Shown: piece by piece, positions 10,271 through 20,755 of the stretch
Position numbering within the stretch: position 1 is the first letter of the stretch
How the letters are laid out: each line of letters begins with the position of its first letter
Assembly: GCF_954871325.1 (NCBI RefSeq)
Contig: NC_088776.1
Location: forward strand, 33,280,508-33,344,507
Reading direction: 5' to 3'
Length of the DNA: 64,000 nucleotides
Source: Gordionus sp. m RMFG-2023
Lineage: Eukaryota > Nematomorpha > Gordioida > Chordodea > Parachordodidae
The notes under the pieces: model-generated
What the model was told of the DNA's origin: nothing
The model's database searches: none
Seen by the model: the letters and a program-made list of their open reading frames with translations, nothing else
Position numbers and translations under genes: made by a program

Positions 10271-10853
10271 ATGAAAATGAATATGAAAAGGAATATGGAA
10301 AATAATAATAAAATAGACGTAGACATGGCTCTAGAAAAGTTTCTTTTTAATTATCGTAATACACCCAACGCAACGACCAACAAAATACCAAGCGAAGTAA
10401 TGTTCTCCAGAATGATTAGGACAAAATGGGAGTTGATAAAACCGAGGGATGAAAGAGATCATATACTAAATCGCAATATCAATAGATAGGGATATAGAAA
10501 TAGGAGACAGCATATGGTATAAAACTTTTAAGGATAATAATTGGGAAAAAGGTACAATAATGCGCAAAAACGGAAATTTGTTGTATGAGATAGATACTGG
10601 GAACAAAATTATAAAAAGACACTTGGACCAAATAAAAAAAAGATCAACTAATGTTGAACCTTCTTCTAATGGTGCAACAGTTTTTAAAACGAATGTTAAT
10701 AATAATGCATCACCTTATACATTAAATTTTAGAAGGGGAGGTGATGAACCAAGAAACCAAAATGTACAAGTGAATGATCAGAATCGCAACGTTCAAAGAC
10801 CAGTTAGAAATAGTGTGTTGCCTAGAAAATTTGAAAATTTTATAATGAATTAA
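10271..10853 (+). pseudogene. Ty3/gypsy integrase C-terminal part (fossil)
   Basis: The segment includes ALEKFLFNYRNTPNATTNK, a conserved block near the end of the integrase core. It is followed by the small C-terminal domain (GTIMRKNGNLLYEIDTG) and a polar Asn/Arg-rich tail. It lies about 175 bases upstream of a purine-rich tract and the LTR, as at the 3' end of a gypsy element. Broken; belongs to the island at 9293-13,085. Confidence 0.75.
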
Positions 10854-11028
10854 ATTTGATAATAAATTTTTTTTCTCTTCCTTATATTAAAACAAAATTA
10901 GTTTTTTTTGTGTGTGGAACTAAATTGATAAAACGTACAACAAAAAAAAGATCAACGAAGGGGTTAACGAGCAAGAATGACAAACGACAAAAATTATAGA
11001 CAGAGGGCAAATAAGAAATAAAAAAAAG

Positions 11029-11452
11029 TGTGAAATGTTAAACAGTGACACTCATGTATTTTATCTTAACTTTAAAAAATTGTTTTTTTTACATCCTTAA
11101 GCTATTTATGGCGTAACTTAAAATATTTCAAATGTAATAAGAATTGTTTCTTTCTTTTTGTTAAAAACAACTTTTATATTTTAAAAAAAAATCAATTTGC
11201 TTATAAACTAATATTAAATTTTATATTTTATATTATATAAATCAATTTACTTAAAAAACGAATGTTCAATTTTATATTTTAACTTTAAAAAGATCAATTT
11301 ATTATAAACGACATTTAAATTAAATTGTCAATATATATAGGAAACTATTTTGAGTTATGTGATCATTATATTTTTTAAATTTAAATATCAATAAATTGAC
11401 TTAAAAATTATATTCTTGAAGTCTGCACCATTAGTAATCTTTAGAAATTTCA
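11029..11452 (+). repeat. Single long terminal repeat, 424 bases
   Basis: The repeat opens TGTGAAATGTT and closes AGAAATTTCA, the TG...CA form of LTRs. A purine tract (AATAAGAAATAAAAAAAAG) lies immediately before it, as a polypurine primer would. TGGTGGCAGCGTATCC lies immediately after it, placed as a tRNA primer-binding site would be. No second copy of this LTR was recognised in the window. Confidence 0.7.
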
Positions 11453-11575
11453 TGGTGGCAGCGTATCCTAAATTAAAATTTTCTAAAATATTAAATATAA
11501 ATTAACTTCTTAAAATTTTTATAAAATCCAATACTATAAAATAGAAAAATTCAAGGATATTGTAAATTATAAATT

Positions 11576-12598
11576 ATGAAACAGACCTCAAATAATAACG
11601 TTAATATTAATATTGAATTTCCAACATACACAGGTAATGGCGATGTTTTTCTAAGTCGTTTCGAAGACATATTCAACGATGCTCAGATCTCTGATATCGA
11701 AAAAGCAGGATCCTTCACAAGAAGACTACCAGACGAAGAATACATCAAGCTCAAATCGATATGTTCACCTACCGATTTCATCAATCCATCGATATTGATT
11801 GAAAAATTTAGGTTATTACACCCGAGGAAATCTACAAGTTCGAAATTGTTATTATTCAATGCAGCTGTACAATGTAAAAATAAAAGTTACATCAATTGGG
11901 TAAGTAGATTATGTATTTTACAAAATGAATGTTCGTTAAGCGATAGTAGAGTCATTGAAAAAGTAAAAATTTCATCAAATAGCAGAAGTATCAGGCAGAA
12001 AATTACGTTGGAAGAGAATATTACGTTAGCAGAAGTCTTTAGTTTAAGAGATGATTTTGAAGAGACAGAATTAAAAGAAAATATAATAGCTAAAGTTGAA
12101 AACATTTCTATAAGTGAAAAGACTGAAGAAGAAACAAGCGTAAAACATTTGGAAAGACAAAGAGGCATGAAAGTTGAAGAAAACAAACAGGTGGTCAGAT
12201 ACGACGATAGACATAATCCACGATCGAATAACGATAACAGACAACTATGGACTACGAGAAACAACAACTTTCAAAGAAATAATTATCAGGGAAATAATTA
12301 CAACCATAGACATCAGAACTATAATGCGGGTAACTACAATAATGTTAGGGCAAATTACCCAGGATCGTACAATAATTCTTCGAGATTTGATAATAGGCTA
12401 GTTATAATAAAAATGACTATAATAATAATAGATTTAATAATGATTATAATTACAGATATAACAGACATTATAACGATTCAAGATGCATTCAAAGATATAA
12501 CGATAATCATAATTTTGGAAATCGAGGAACAAATCAAGTATGCAATTGTAAATATATATTATGATCAATATATCTCAAATAATATAATTTTGGAATAA
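11576..12598 (+). pseudogene. Ty3/gypsy gag fragment, + strand (fossil)
   Basis: Starts 123 bases after the LTR, as gag does. The N-terminal part (FPTYTGNGDVFLSRFEDIF, then LFNAAVQCKNKSYINWVSRL) has the layout of gypsy capsid proteins. The C-terminal part is rich in Asn, Arg and Tyr (RNNYQGNNYN-like), as in RNA-binding tails. No CCHC knuckle is present. Part of the broken island. Confidence 0.7.
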
Positions 12599-12599
12599 T

Positions 12600-13080
12600 T
12601 GAAATGATAATGGAATAAATAATTTATCAGAATGATTCATAAGAATAAGAATCATAATGATTATCGTTATATCTTTGAATACATCTTGAATCGTTATAAT
12701 GTCTGTTATATCTGTAATTATAATCATTATTAAATCTATTATTATTATAGTCATTTTTATTATAACTAGCTCTATTATCAAATCTCGAAGAATTATTGTA
12801 CGATCCTGGATAGTTTGCTCTGACGTTGTAATAATTCGCGTTATAATTCTGATATCTAGGGTTGTAATTATTTCCTTGGTATCTGGGGTTATAACTATTT
12901 CCTTGATAAATATTTCTTTGAAAGTCATGGCCTCTTGCTGCCCATCGTTGTCTGTTATCGTTATTCGATCGTGGATTATGTCTATCGTCGTATCTGACCA
13001 CCTGTTTGTTTTCTTCAACTTTCATGCCTCTTTGTCTTTCCAAATGTTTTACGCTTGTTTCTTCTTCAGTCTTTTCACTT
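12600..13080 (-). pseudogene. Second gag fragment, inverted against the first (fossil)
   Basis: Read on the - strand this stretch repeats the C-terminal third of the gag fragment at 12,110-12,598, including SEKTEEETSVKHLERQRGM and RSNNDNRQ, with an extra NNYNPRYQ-type repeat. The two fragments meet almost head-on near 12,600 and form a palindrome with arms of roughly 480 bases. Its right edge abuts the resumed hAT-B coding at about 13,086. Confidence 0.75.
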
Positions 13081-13085
13081 AAAGA

Positions 13086-14212
13086 AAGAACTAAACCTTG
13101 TACTGATCTCTGCCTGCAAATCAATACCTCAATCTAGAAAGTTTTTTAATGTATTAAAAGGTATTCATGCTTTTTTCTCAATATCTGTTATCCATCACAA
13201 TAAATTTATTGATTTGCAATTAAGATTAGGGTTAAAATCCAAAAATATTGATGCCTTGAGTTCTACACGTTGGGGATCCCATATTAGAACTATAGAGGCA
13301 GTAAAAATGACTTTCCCTGCAATTATTTCTTATCTAGAAAATGGTGATGTGGTGAAAGCAAAGGGAATTTTATATATTCTTTTACAATATGATACAATTA
13401 TGTGTACGTTTATATTCCAAAAATTATTATCTATGTGTTCCAATATTTCTATTTTTTTTGCAAAAATCAGATTCGGACATATCAACAGTATTGGCTCTTA
13501 TTGAGTCTCTTATCAGTTCTTTGTCAAATTTAAGAAATAATTCGTATTTTTCTTCACTATTTACCGAAGTAAATAAATTTTGCAATTTATATAATATAAA
13601 AATAACAAATAAAAGAGCAAATATACCTTCTACCATTTTGAATAATTATATAGATGATATTGTTTCTTCTAATCATTCTGATCAAACAGAAACTTTTTAT
13701 AAGTGTCATGTCTTTTATCCAATTTTGGATATTATGATAAATGAATTAAAAAAGAGATTTTTCCAAGAAAACACAGATGTTTTAATAGCTATAAATGCTT
13801 TACATCCCTCCTCCCCCATTTTTTTAAATAATGATATCATTAAACCATTTATCTTACATTATAATCTTCCTGATCCAATGAGGCTTATATTTTAACCTAT
13901 AATAAAAAACACGAATCTACGTGTAAATCAATAATAGATTTGATAAAAATCTTACCCATAGATATATTCCCTCGTATATTTAATTGCCTTAAAATTGCGT
14001 TAACTATACCTTTTAATTCCTGCTCATGTGAAAGATCGTTTTCAGCATTAAAACGGGTGAAAACATATCTTCGATCGACAATGGGTCAGGAACGATTAAA
14101 TTCGTTGGCTCTATTGAGCATAGAAAAAAATATTATTAATACCATTCCTATAGATCACATTATAGATGAATATGCAATAATGACTAGCCGGCGTAGAGAA
14201 CTTATTTTATAA
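13086..14212 (+). pseudogene. hAT-B transposase C-terminal half with dimerisation domain
   Basis: The frame resumes at LNLVLISACKSIPQSRKFF, a conserved block of ZMYM1-like hATs. It continues with SISVIHHNKFIDLQLRLG and ALSSTRWGSHIRTIEAVK, then shifts frame near 13,455 to KSDSDISTVLALIESLISSL. The last part (13,940-14,212) has PFNSCSCERSFSALKRVKTY and STMGQERLNSLALLSIE, the C-terminal hAT dimerisation domain including the conserved Glu of CERSFS. A stop at 13,893-13,895 and at least one frame change break the coding. About 200 residues are missing between this and the N-terminal half. Confidence 0.8.
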
Positions 14213-15278
14213 ATAATTTAACCTTATAATTTTTGAAACGCAATTTTAGGCGTTAGTATCTGCGAGTAAATATATCGTTTAATATTTATTTTATAAAATT
14301 TTTTTTCATATCCAAAATTAGCTAAAAGACATGGTGCTTATAAAAAATTCTTTTTGAGATAGGAAAAATCAGAAAAAAACAATAAATGCTTTCTTTTGAT
14401 ATGACCAAAGTTTCTGAAAAATTTAATTAAAAATATTTGAATACATTGACAATACAATAATATATAAGATATTAATTGCTTTCATCATATCACTCTGGTA
14501 CTTATTTTCTAGCTCCCAAATTATTTATTTCTAATTTGCCACACTTAAATTGTAAATAACTCAAGGCTTCAATATATTTGCATAATTTCTTCCAAACATA
14601 ATTTCTTCCAAGATTTTAGGTGTTTTTGCTTTATCAATATATCTAACATACTAGATTTTGATATGAGTTAACATCGTGTATGTCATGGCTATGACTGCAA
14701 ATTAACCAGCATCTATTATTTGTGTGGCTTTCAATTTAAGATTATTACTACAGCTGCTGAGAGCATATGATTGCATAATTAAGATGAGCAACAATGATCA
14801 ACTGTCCAGTAGTTTATGTAGGATTAAAAATGGAAGATAATCTTTTAGAAATTTAATATCTCACAATAATTTTCTCGATTACTTATCTAGCTTCCATCAT
14901 GTCATCTAAGAGGAAGCTCTAACCACCATATAGTTTTATGATTTGGATTGGTCGTTTATATTCTCTTCTTCAAGAATTGTTGATTTGGTTAGGCCTATAA
15001 ATTTTTCCTTATTAGTCCATTCTATAAAACTTTGTCTAAAATGGTAAGAGAGAGTTATATTAGTTTCATGACCTTTTGTTAATGTTAGTTGCTTAGAATT
15101 ATATTACCTTATGGGGTTTTTAAAAACATTAACAATTGAGGCATATGTATGAATTAATTAATCGGTTTTATCACTTGTAATTCTTTAGACGCGAAATTTT
15201 TTATATCAGCAATTTAAAATACTTTATACTGTAGTAAATCGATTTTGTATTGAAAAATTTGTAGAAATGTATTTTTTT
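14213..15278. other. hAT-B right arm, non-coding
   Basis: AT-rich sequence after the transposase stop with no recognised frame. It belongs to the hAT because the terminus and target duplication lie beyond it. Confidence 0.5.
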
Positions 15279-15425
15279 AATTATTTATATTCTAGTTTTA
15301 ATTATTTATATTCTAGTCTTAATTATTTATATTCTAGTCTTTTATATTCTAGTCTTAATGATATTTATATTCTAGTCTTAATGATCAATATTCTAGTCTT
15401 AATTATTTATATTCTAGTTTATTTT
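15279..15425. repeat. Minisatellite, about 21-base unit, seven copies
   Basis: The unit TATTCTAGTCTTAATTATTTA repeats about seven times with small variants (TTTTA or GATCAA inserts). It lies in the right arm of hAT-B. Confidence 0.8.
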
Positions 15426-15509
15426 GTACGTATAATATAATAAAAAACAAAATATGAAAATAAGAATAATCCTTCAAGAGTTTAGTAATTTTTAAAAATA
15501 TATTCATAT

Positions 15510-15624
15510 ATACCGAGCAAAAGCGGGCCGAAGGCCCGCAAATTAGGGGGTATGGGGGGCGAAGACCTCCATAAAATTTTTTTAGTTGAGCCCCCTGAGA
15601 TTGTAAAGGCTAGCGACGCCCCTG
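15510..15624 (+). repeat. hAT-B right terminal region
   Basis: GCGGGCCGAAGGCCCGC forms a short GC hairpin near 15,525. It is followed by GGGGGCGAAG and AGCCCCC boxes and the tip GCTAGCGACGCCCCTG. The same series occurs at 4795-4872 and, decayed, at 56,590-56,655. Confidence 0.75.
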
Positions 15625-15838
15625 GTTAAACGACTTCATTTGAGTCTATTTTTAAAAACGGCTAACTCAATATTTTATACAGATGAATATTACGCAAGCT
15701 TGAAGATTTTATTCAAAGATGGGCCGTAGGTCTAAACATCTAATAGCTAAATCTCAAGGCTTAGGCAATATTTTTCGAGCTAAAATATTGAGTTAGCCGT
15801 TTTTAAAAATTGGCTCCAAATGAGCCGTTTAACAAGAT
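15625..15838. mobile_element. Right part of the MITE split by hAT-B
   Basis: Starts with the hAT-B target duplication GTTAAACG. It then carries AACGGCTAACTCAATATTTTA on the left and AAATATTGAGTTAGCCG on the right, the same fold-back pair as in the MITE at 5416-5597. The right tip is GAGCCGTTTAACAAGATA, matching the left tip at 6076-6090 in inverted form. It ends 97 bases before the start codon of the SLC3 gene. Confidence 0.75.
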
Positions 15839-15934
15839 ATAATCAATTACCAGTTTATTATAATAAAATTGTTTCTCTTTTTATCAAAATTCATTTACGA
15901 TACAAAACGACGTTTGTCCTCCATTGCACAAAAA

Positions 15935-18900
15935 ATGAATAAAGACGATAAAAAAAACGGAGATAATGATACAAAAATTAAATTTATTCAAGATGGGAAG
16001 AATCTTGATGATGCTAAAGTTAAGATTGAAGGAAGGGAAGATGCTTTCACAGGCTTGACTAAAGAAGAATTGATGGAATACGCGAATGATCCTTTTTGGG
16101 TAAGATTGAGGTGGTTCCTATTCATTTTGTTTTGGTTGGTTTGGATAGCCATGTTGGTAGTTGCAATTGTACTTATCATAAGGGCACCAAGTTGTTCAAC
16201 TAAAAAGGCAGAAAATGAAGCGAAAGATTCTGCAATTTATCAAATATACCCAAGATCCTTTAAAGACTCAAATGGGGATGGTGTTGGGGACCTATTAGGC
16301 ATATTTTATTTGGCAATTTATTAATATATATATTTTTAGGAATTGTATCAAAATTAGATTATATTGCCAAATTGAACCCAAAATTTGTTTTGATTAATTC
16401 TCCACTTCAAACGAATCCACTTCTTCAAGATGAGGGACTTGTTAATTTTACTAAAATAAATACTGAATATGGAACAAATTCTGATTTTAAAGCTCTAATT
16501 GATAAAATTCATGAGAAAGGTTAGTTTTAGTATGTATATTAATTCACAAGTAATATTCTTTAGGGATGAAGGTAATTATGGAATTAGATATACATCATTC
16601 CAGCAATTTACATCCATGGTTTCAAAAATCTCTTGCTGGTACAACTAGACATAGAGAGTTTTATGTTTGGGAAAATGGTAATGGTGGAAATCCACCCAGT
16701 AATGAAGTAAAAATTAAAAAAAGTATTGTTTTTCACCAATTTAATACAGCGGAGTTTTTGGGTTGGGTCTACATGGACATTTTCACCAGAAAGAAATCAA
16801 TATTATTTGAGCCATTTTGCTTCTAAATTACCCAACCTTAATTTAAACAGTGAAGCTTTGAAAACAGAAATCAAAGATATTATTGAATTTTGGTTGAAAT
16901 ATGATGTTGATGGTTTTCTCTTTCCTAATGCTGATATATGGTTTAAATATATCCCAACAACAACTTTAAATATATCATCAATGGTAATAACAATTTTTAT
17001 TCATATATAATTCTTGAAATAGCCTAAAAATATTACCCTTGAAGAATATAAAACCAATGACTTGATTTCATTTATCAAAGATGTTATTGAAAATGCTAAC
17101 AAAAATAGAAGGTATTTTATTTTTCAATGTCAAACAATTTTTCTTTTTTTAGAATTATGTTAGTTGAACCATACTTAGAAGACAGCACAATGCTTTATGG
17201 CTCTAAAGCTGATATAGTTGTTAACAAAGCCCTAACACAGATCAATGGAAATTGTGATGCTCAATGTGTTGCTAATTATGTACAAAATGTCAGGAAACAA
17301 GTACCAGAAAAGAAAGGGACTTGGATGGTTTGTAAATTATTTGATTTTATTATAAATAAAATAACAAATTAAAGTTGGGAAATAAAGATGTAAGCAGAAT
17401 AACATCCAGGATGGGAAGCCAAACTTATGTAAATGCACTGAATGCCTTACTTTTATTATTACCTGGTACATCCTTACCTTATTATGGTGATGAAATAGGT
17501 CTTACTGACAACCCTCTATCATCCCTTCAACAATCCTATGACCCTTTATGCAAAATTCCTTTCAAAGTATCTTATTTTCATAATCCAGATTTTATAAAAT
17601 TTTATTTCTTAATTATAATATGAGCATGTCATTTTAATTTGAGTCTTGATCCAAGTTATATTATAATATTCTAAACCTTATTAAAGTAAGCAAGCATTTT
17701 CTATCATATTTTATTTATCTAGGGTGAATGTAGAGATATGTTTAGATCGCCCATGCAATGGAAACCTCAAAATAATGCAGGCTTTTCCAATGTTTCCTCT
17801 CAATCTTGGACACCTGTCAACCAAAATTTTGAAAGCAATAATGTTGAGGTAACATTTTGATTTGAGATGATGAATATGATACATAAATATAATAAGTGTT
17901 AAAAATTGCTTAGTAAAAGTAATGAGCTATAGTTACCTTATAAATTATTTATATAACTCATCATTTTAAATAATAATTTTGAGATTTTAAAATTATAAAT
18001 ATGAAATTTAAATAAAATAAAAATGACTACTCAAAAAACAAATATATTTGATTCATTTCAAATAATTTGAATTAGTTAAGAATTATTCTATCAAATAAAA
18101 TGAATTATTTGAATATTCTACAAATTATTTCTATAATTTGTTTATTTGACAAATTTGGGAAAACTTTTCTTATTTGAAACTAATTCAAATAAAAAACAAT
18201 AAGGAAAACTCTTTTCCTTAAAAACTTGCTTGGCTTATAAATTAATAGAATAAAGTTTGCTAATAAATTGATCGCATATTCTTATATTTTTTTCTGTTTT
18301 AAATTAAATGTGGAATAAAAAATTCTATCAATATTTTCATATGAATCATTTAATATTTAAAAAAAATAAATAATTGGAATCGTATATAAATAGTAAATTT
18401 TATTATTGAATAAGATAATATTTGTTTAATGAAATGAATTTATATTCGTTTTTAAAGTAAGACATTATATTTAATAAGCAGTTATTTTAAATTTAGAGAA
18501 TCATCATAAAGTTAATGATGGTTATATATATAAATATTTAACATATTTTAAAAAGTTGCCAAATTTATTTACTGGGACATTATAAGAACCAATTTTTTAT
18601 TTAATGTTTTCTGGCTAAGTCTGGGAAATAATATAGTAGTTATAATATAAGAATTATTTTATTTGTTAATTTAAAAAATATTTGATGAATGTTGGTATAT
18701 TTAACAATATAAGCATAGTTTTTTACAGATTAAACAAATTAATCCATTTTAAAATTGTATAATTTTTCTAAATCTCAGTTTGAACCTAGCTAACATTTAT
18801 TAAAAACAGTTTTTTTAAAATTGTTTTATTAGCTTTCCATATAAACTAATTTTTTTAAAGAAAATATTACATATTGTCTATTACTCCAAAAATTGAGGAA

Positions 18901-19324
18901 ATTTACATTTGTATCTTGATATAAATTTTAGACTTTAGAACAAACCAACAAATACATTCCAGTATTTTCCCAACTGATGGCTCTCAAAAAAACGGATCCA
19001 TTCTCTGGTGGTCATTTTAAAATCATCTCTCAGAATCCTAACATTTTTGCTTTTGTGCGCAAATGCCATGATTCCCCTAATTACATTACCCTCATCAATC
19101 TTGGAAAGGTTAAAATAATTAAAAATTAACTAACCACATAATTTTTTTAGGAGACATCAACTTTTGTAAACAATCGAAATGTCACACAATTATCTGATAA
19201 AGCAGAAATTGTTTTGGATTCCTTGAAAACAAAAGCCTCTCTAACCCCACCCAAGGTTGAGAATTTATTGCAGCCCATGACTCTTGTGCCTGGGCAGGTT
19301 ATTGTGCTCAAACTTAAAGAATAA
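15935..19324 (+). CDS. Amino-acid transporter heavy chain, CD98hc/rBAT-like (SLC3 family), ten exons
   Basis: I model exons at 15935-16298, 16340-16519, 16564-16706, 16750-16983, 17023-17111, 17153-17327, 17375-17566, 17723-17848, 18932-19108 and 19151-19324: 617 residues, frame open throughout. It is a type II membrane glycoprotein: cytosolic tail, [21 protein letters not shown] box (residues 40-60), one membrane span (about 59-83), then Cys87, placed like the Cys that disulphide-links SLC3 to SLC7 light chains. The ectodomain is a glycosidase-13-like fold ([22 protein letters not shown], 99-120; [13 protein letters not shown], 188-200; YYGDEIGL, 431-438). The catalytic nucleophile box reads GFLFPNA (284-290), lacking the Asp, and the NHD box reads NKD (398-400), so it is probably a chaperone subunit, not an enzyme. 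A retained B-domain-like stretch leans towards rBAT, the juxtamembrane box towards CD98hc. The in-frame TTG at 15,869 is not needed. Confidence 0.92.
16281..16339 (+). other. First intron with two in-frame donor choices (GC-AG or GT-AG)
   Basis: The acceptor TTTTTAG ends at 16,339. The donor giving the family-typical sequence [19 protein letters not shown] is a GC donor at 16,299 (TTAG then GCATAT), making a 41-base intron. A GT donor 18 bases upstream at 16,281 (GATG then GTGTTG) would also keep the frame and give a 59-base intron, but would delete six residues of a conserved stretch. I prefer the GC donor on protein conservation. Confidence 0.6.
17849..18931 (+). other. Long intron 8 of the SLC3 gene (1083 bases)
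   Basis: Donor GAG-GTAACA and acceptor AAATTTTAG are both clear. Most other introns in the gene are 39-47 bases, so this one has been expanded. It is very AT-rich and contains repeated AAATTATTTGAAT-like motifs resembling those around 46,740-46,810, which hints at a transposon insertion, but no ends were found. Confidence 0.6.
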
Positions 19325-19517
19325 ATAATATCCCACACTGCCTTTACTTAACTATTTTATTTTAAATATATATTATAATGCTTAAAATATAAACACTTTA
19401 AAACCTTCAAATTAAAAATATTTTTCCAAATTCAATCTAAATATATTTAAAAAAACTTTTTTTTTTTATATTTCCCTATGCTTTAAACGTATATAACTGC
19501 TATCACTTTAAAATAAA
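19320..19517 (+). promoter_or_regulatory. Candidate poly(A) signals of the SLC3 gene
   Basis: AATAAA at 19,320-19,325 overlaps the stop codon (19,322-19,324) and would leave an extremely short 3' UTR. Another AATAAA lies at 19,512-19,517. Such motifs are frequent by chance in DNA this AT-rich, so transcript ends are needed to choose. Confidence 0.3.
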
Positions 19518-19739
19518 ATTTATAATTATTTTTTTTTGTGTTAATTAACATTTTTATGAAAATGATATATATTTAAAAAATTCCAAAATAAATAGATTCC
19601 GTTTCTAAACACGATCTTAATTCAGCCAATTCTTTTTTAATTTTTTTAAGCTTGTAGAGTGTTGTGAACCTCGACTATTGTCATTCAATAGAAAAAATAT
19701 ATGATAAAAAGTCACCAAATGGTAGAGTAAATTCAGTAA

Positions 19740-20065
19740 GATCTATAGTATCCTTGTTAGAAAAAGGGGAAGCACAAAATTTTTATATTAAATTAAGCAT
19801 ATAAATTATAACATGATTGCTTCCTGATCAAAGTTACATATTTTTGTTTAAATTAAATATTTTTTTGTAAATTATAATACCTAGGGAAAGTAATTTATTC
19901 GTCATAATATTTCAAACATATTTTAAACGTAAAAAGATTTATAAACAACTTGCCAATTTTTCAGCCCCCTAGTTATTCTTATTTTTAAATAATCTAAACA
20001 TTCCATTCAATAAAATACTTCCAGGACTAATTATTTTTACTTAAATTTTTGTAGTTGGGCTTTTA
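19740..20065. repeat. Diverged direct repeat, copy 1
   Basis: This stretch aligns with 20,450-20,755 in the same orientation. Shared landmarks in order are GTCATAATAT, a CGAACATATTTT or CAAACATATTTT string, CAATTTTTC-GCCC, CTAG-TATT, a TTCATT or TTCAATAA block, and ATTATTTTTACTTAAATTT. Identity is visibly incomplete. No coding sense. It could be an old duplication or part of an unrecognised dispersed family. Confidence 0.5.
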
Positions 20066-20449
20066 AATAGCATCCAATTTTAATTAGCATAAATAACTTA
20101 ATATATTATAATACAGTTTAAATTATATTTTATTGGATTTGCCCCCTTCCCCATCCGTTCACCTCATAAAATCAAGTGCTATTTACAACAGATTTTTGCT
20201 ATTAGCGGGCATTCATTGCCTACAAAGTTGTTAGGACGAATTAGAAGTTTGAAATCATCACTGACTTCTATAAATAAAAAACTATTGATTTTACGAATTT
20301 AACAACACTTTAATTTACTTGCATCATTTTAATGATTTTTGGAAACGATTATAAATTAAACATTCTTTAAAAAAATCTTGAAGTATTTTTTTTGAAAAAG
20401 GCAAAAGTTGTCACCACAGATATAAATGAATTTTTAAAAGTTTTGATCG
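20066..20449. other. Spacer between the two direct-repeat copies
   Basis: AT-rich, with one GC-richer patch (GCCCCCTTCCCCATCCG, about 20,140-20,160) that resembles transposon-end sequence elsewhere in the window. No frame of interest. Confidence 0.4.
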
Positions 20450-20755
20450 ACAGTCTTAAAAGAAGAGGGAAAATCGCACAAATATTTTATTCACATAATT
20501 TATAATTTGTATAAACAAATGACATTTTATTTACATAAATTAAAAAATATATTTTGTTAAATTTTTTATAAATAATGCCCAGGGTAATTACTTTATTTAC
20601 GTCATAATATCTCGAACATATTTTTGTTCGATGTTGTAATAAGTTTTAAAAATAACGTCAATTTTTCTGCCCTCTAGCTATTATTGAATGATCTATAGAT
20701 GCAATTCATTATTACAAGGATTTATTATTTATACTTAAATTTAGCAAATTTTTTA
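20450..20755. repeat. Diverged direct repeat, copy 2
   Basis: Partner of 19,740-20,065, about 700 bases downstream, same orientation. Confidence 0.5.

Larger units (their letters stand above)
9293..13085. mobile_element. Rearranged Ty3/gypsy island inside hAT-B
   Basis: This insert holds pieces of a Ty3/gypsy-type LTR retroelement in an order that is not that of one intact element: gag-tail copies (9.6-10.2 kb), an integrase C-terminal part (10,271-10,853), one long terminal repeat (11,029-11,452), a gag part on the + strand (11,576-12,598) and a second gag part on the - strand (12,600-13,080). Integrase, then LTR, then gag is the order expected where two copies share a single LTR. The opposed gag copies form a large palindrome. 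The element is broken, with several interruptions. The gag copies resemble each other closely, which suggests a fairly recent family. Confidence 0.75.
6091..15624 (+). mobile_element. hAT-B: 9.5-kb hAT element (ZMYM1/TTF-finger type) with nested LTR debris
   Basis: The left tip CAGTGGCGTCACTAT and the right tip, read inward as CAGGGGCGTCGCTAGC, are imperfect terminal inverted repeats with the usual hAT CAG start. The flanks carry a perfect 8-base duplication, GTTAAACG, at 6083-6090 and 15,625-15,632. Inside on the + strand lie a possible transposase start near 6554, tandemly duplicated exons (7495-8370), a TTF zinc-finger plus DUF4371 segment (8633-9292), foreign Ty3/gypsy sequence (about 9293-13,085), the C-terminal half of the transposase (13,086-14,212), and a non-coding right arm. 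The central part of the transposase was lost when the retroelement sequence arrived. The element inserted into a MITE, fixing the order of events: MITE, then hAT-B, then retroelement debris. It cannot make its own transposase. Confidence 0.85.

Noticed and set aside
12174-12401. Thr/Ile-rich frame over the gag region
   Set aside because: It is a shadow of the gag frame in another register; the same shadow appears in the inverted copy.
15869-15934. Upstream in-frame extension of the SLC3 frame from a TTG codon
   Set aside because: A normal ATG at 15,935 follows, the extension has no family resemblance, and a TTG start would be unusual in an animal gene.
16700-16760. Apparent frame change at an A7 run in the SLC3 gene
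   Set aside because: A 43-base GT-AG intron (16,707-16,749, ending AATACAG) joins SNE to RSFWVGSTW in frame and matches the size of its neighbours, so no frameshift is needed.
19147-19338. - strand frame over the last SLC3 exon
   Set aside because: Shadow of a well-supported coding exon.
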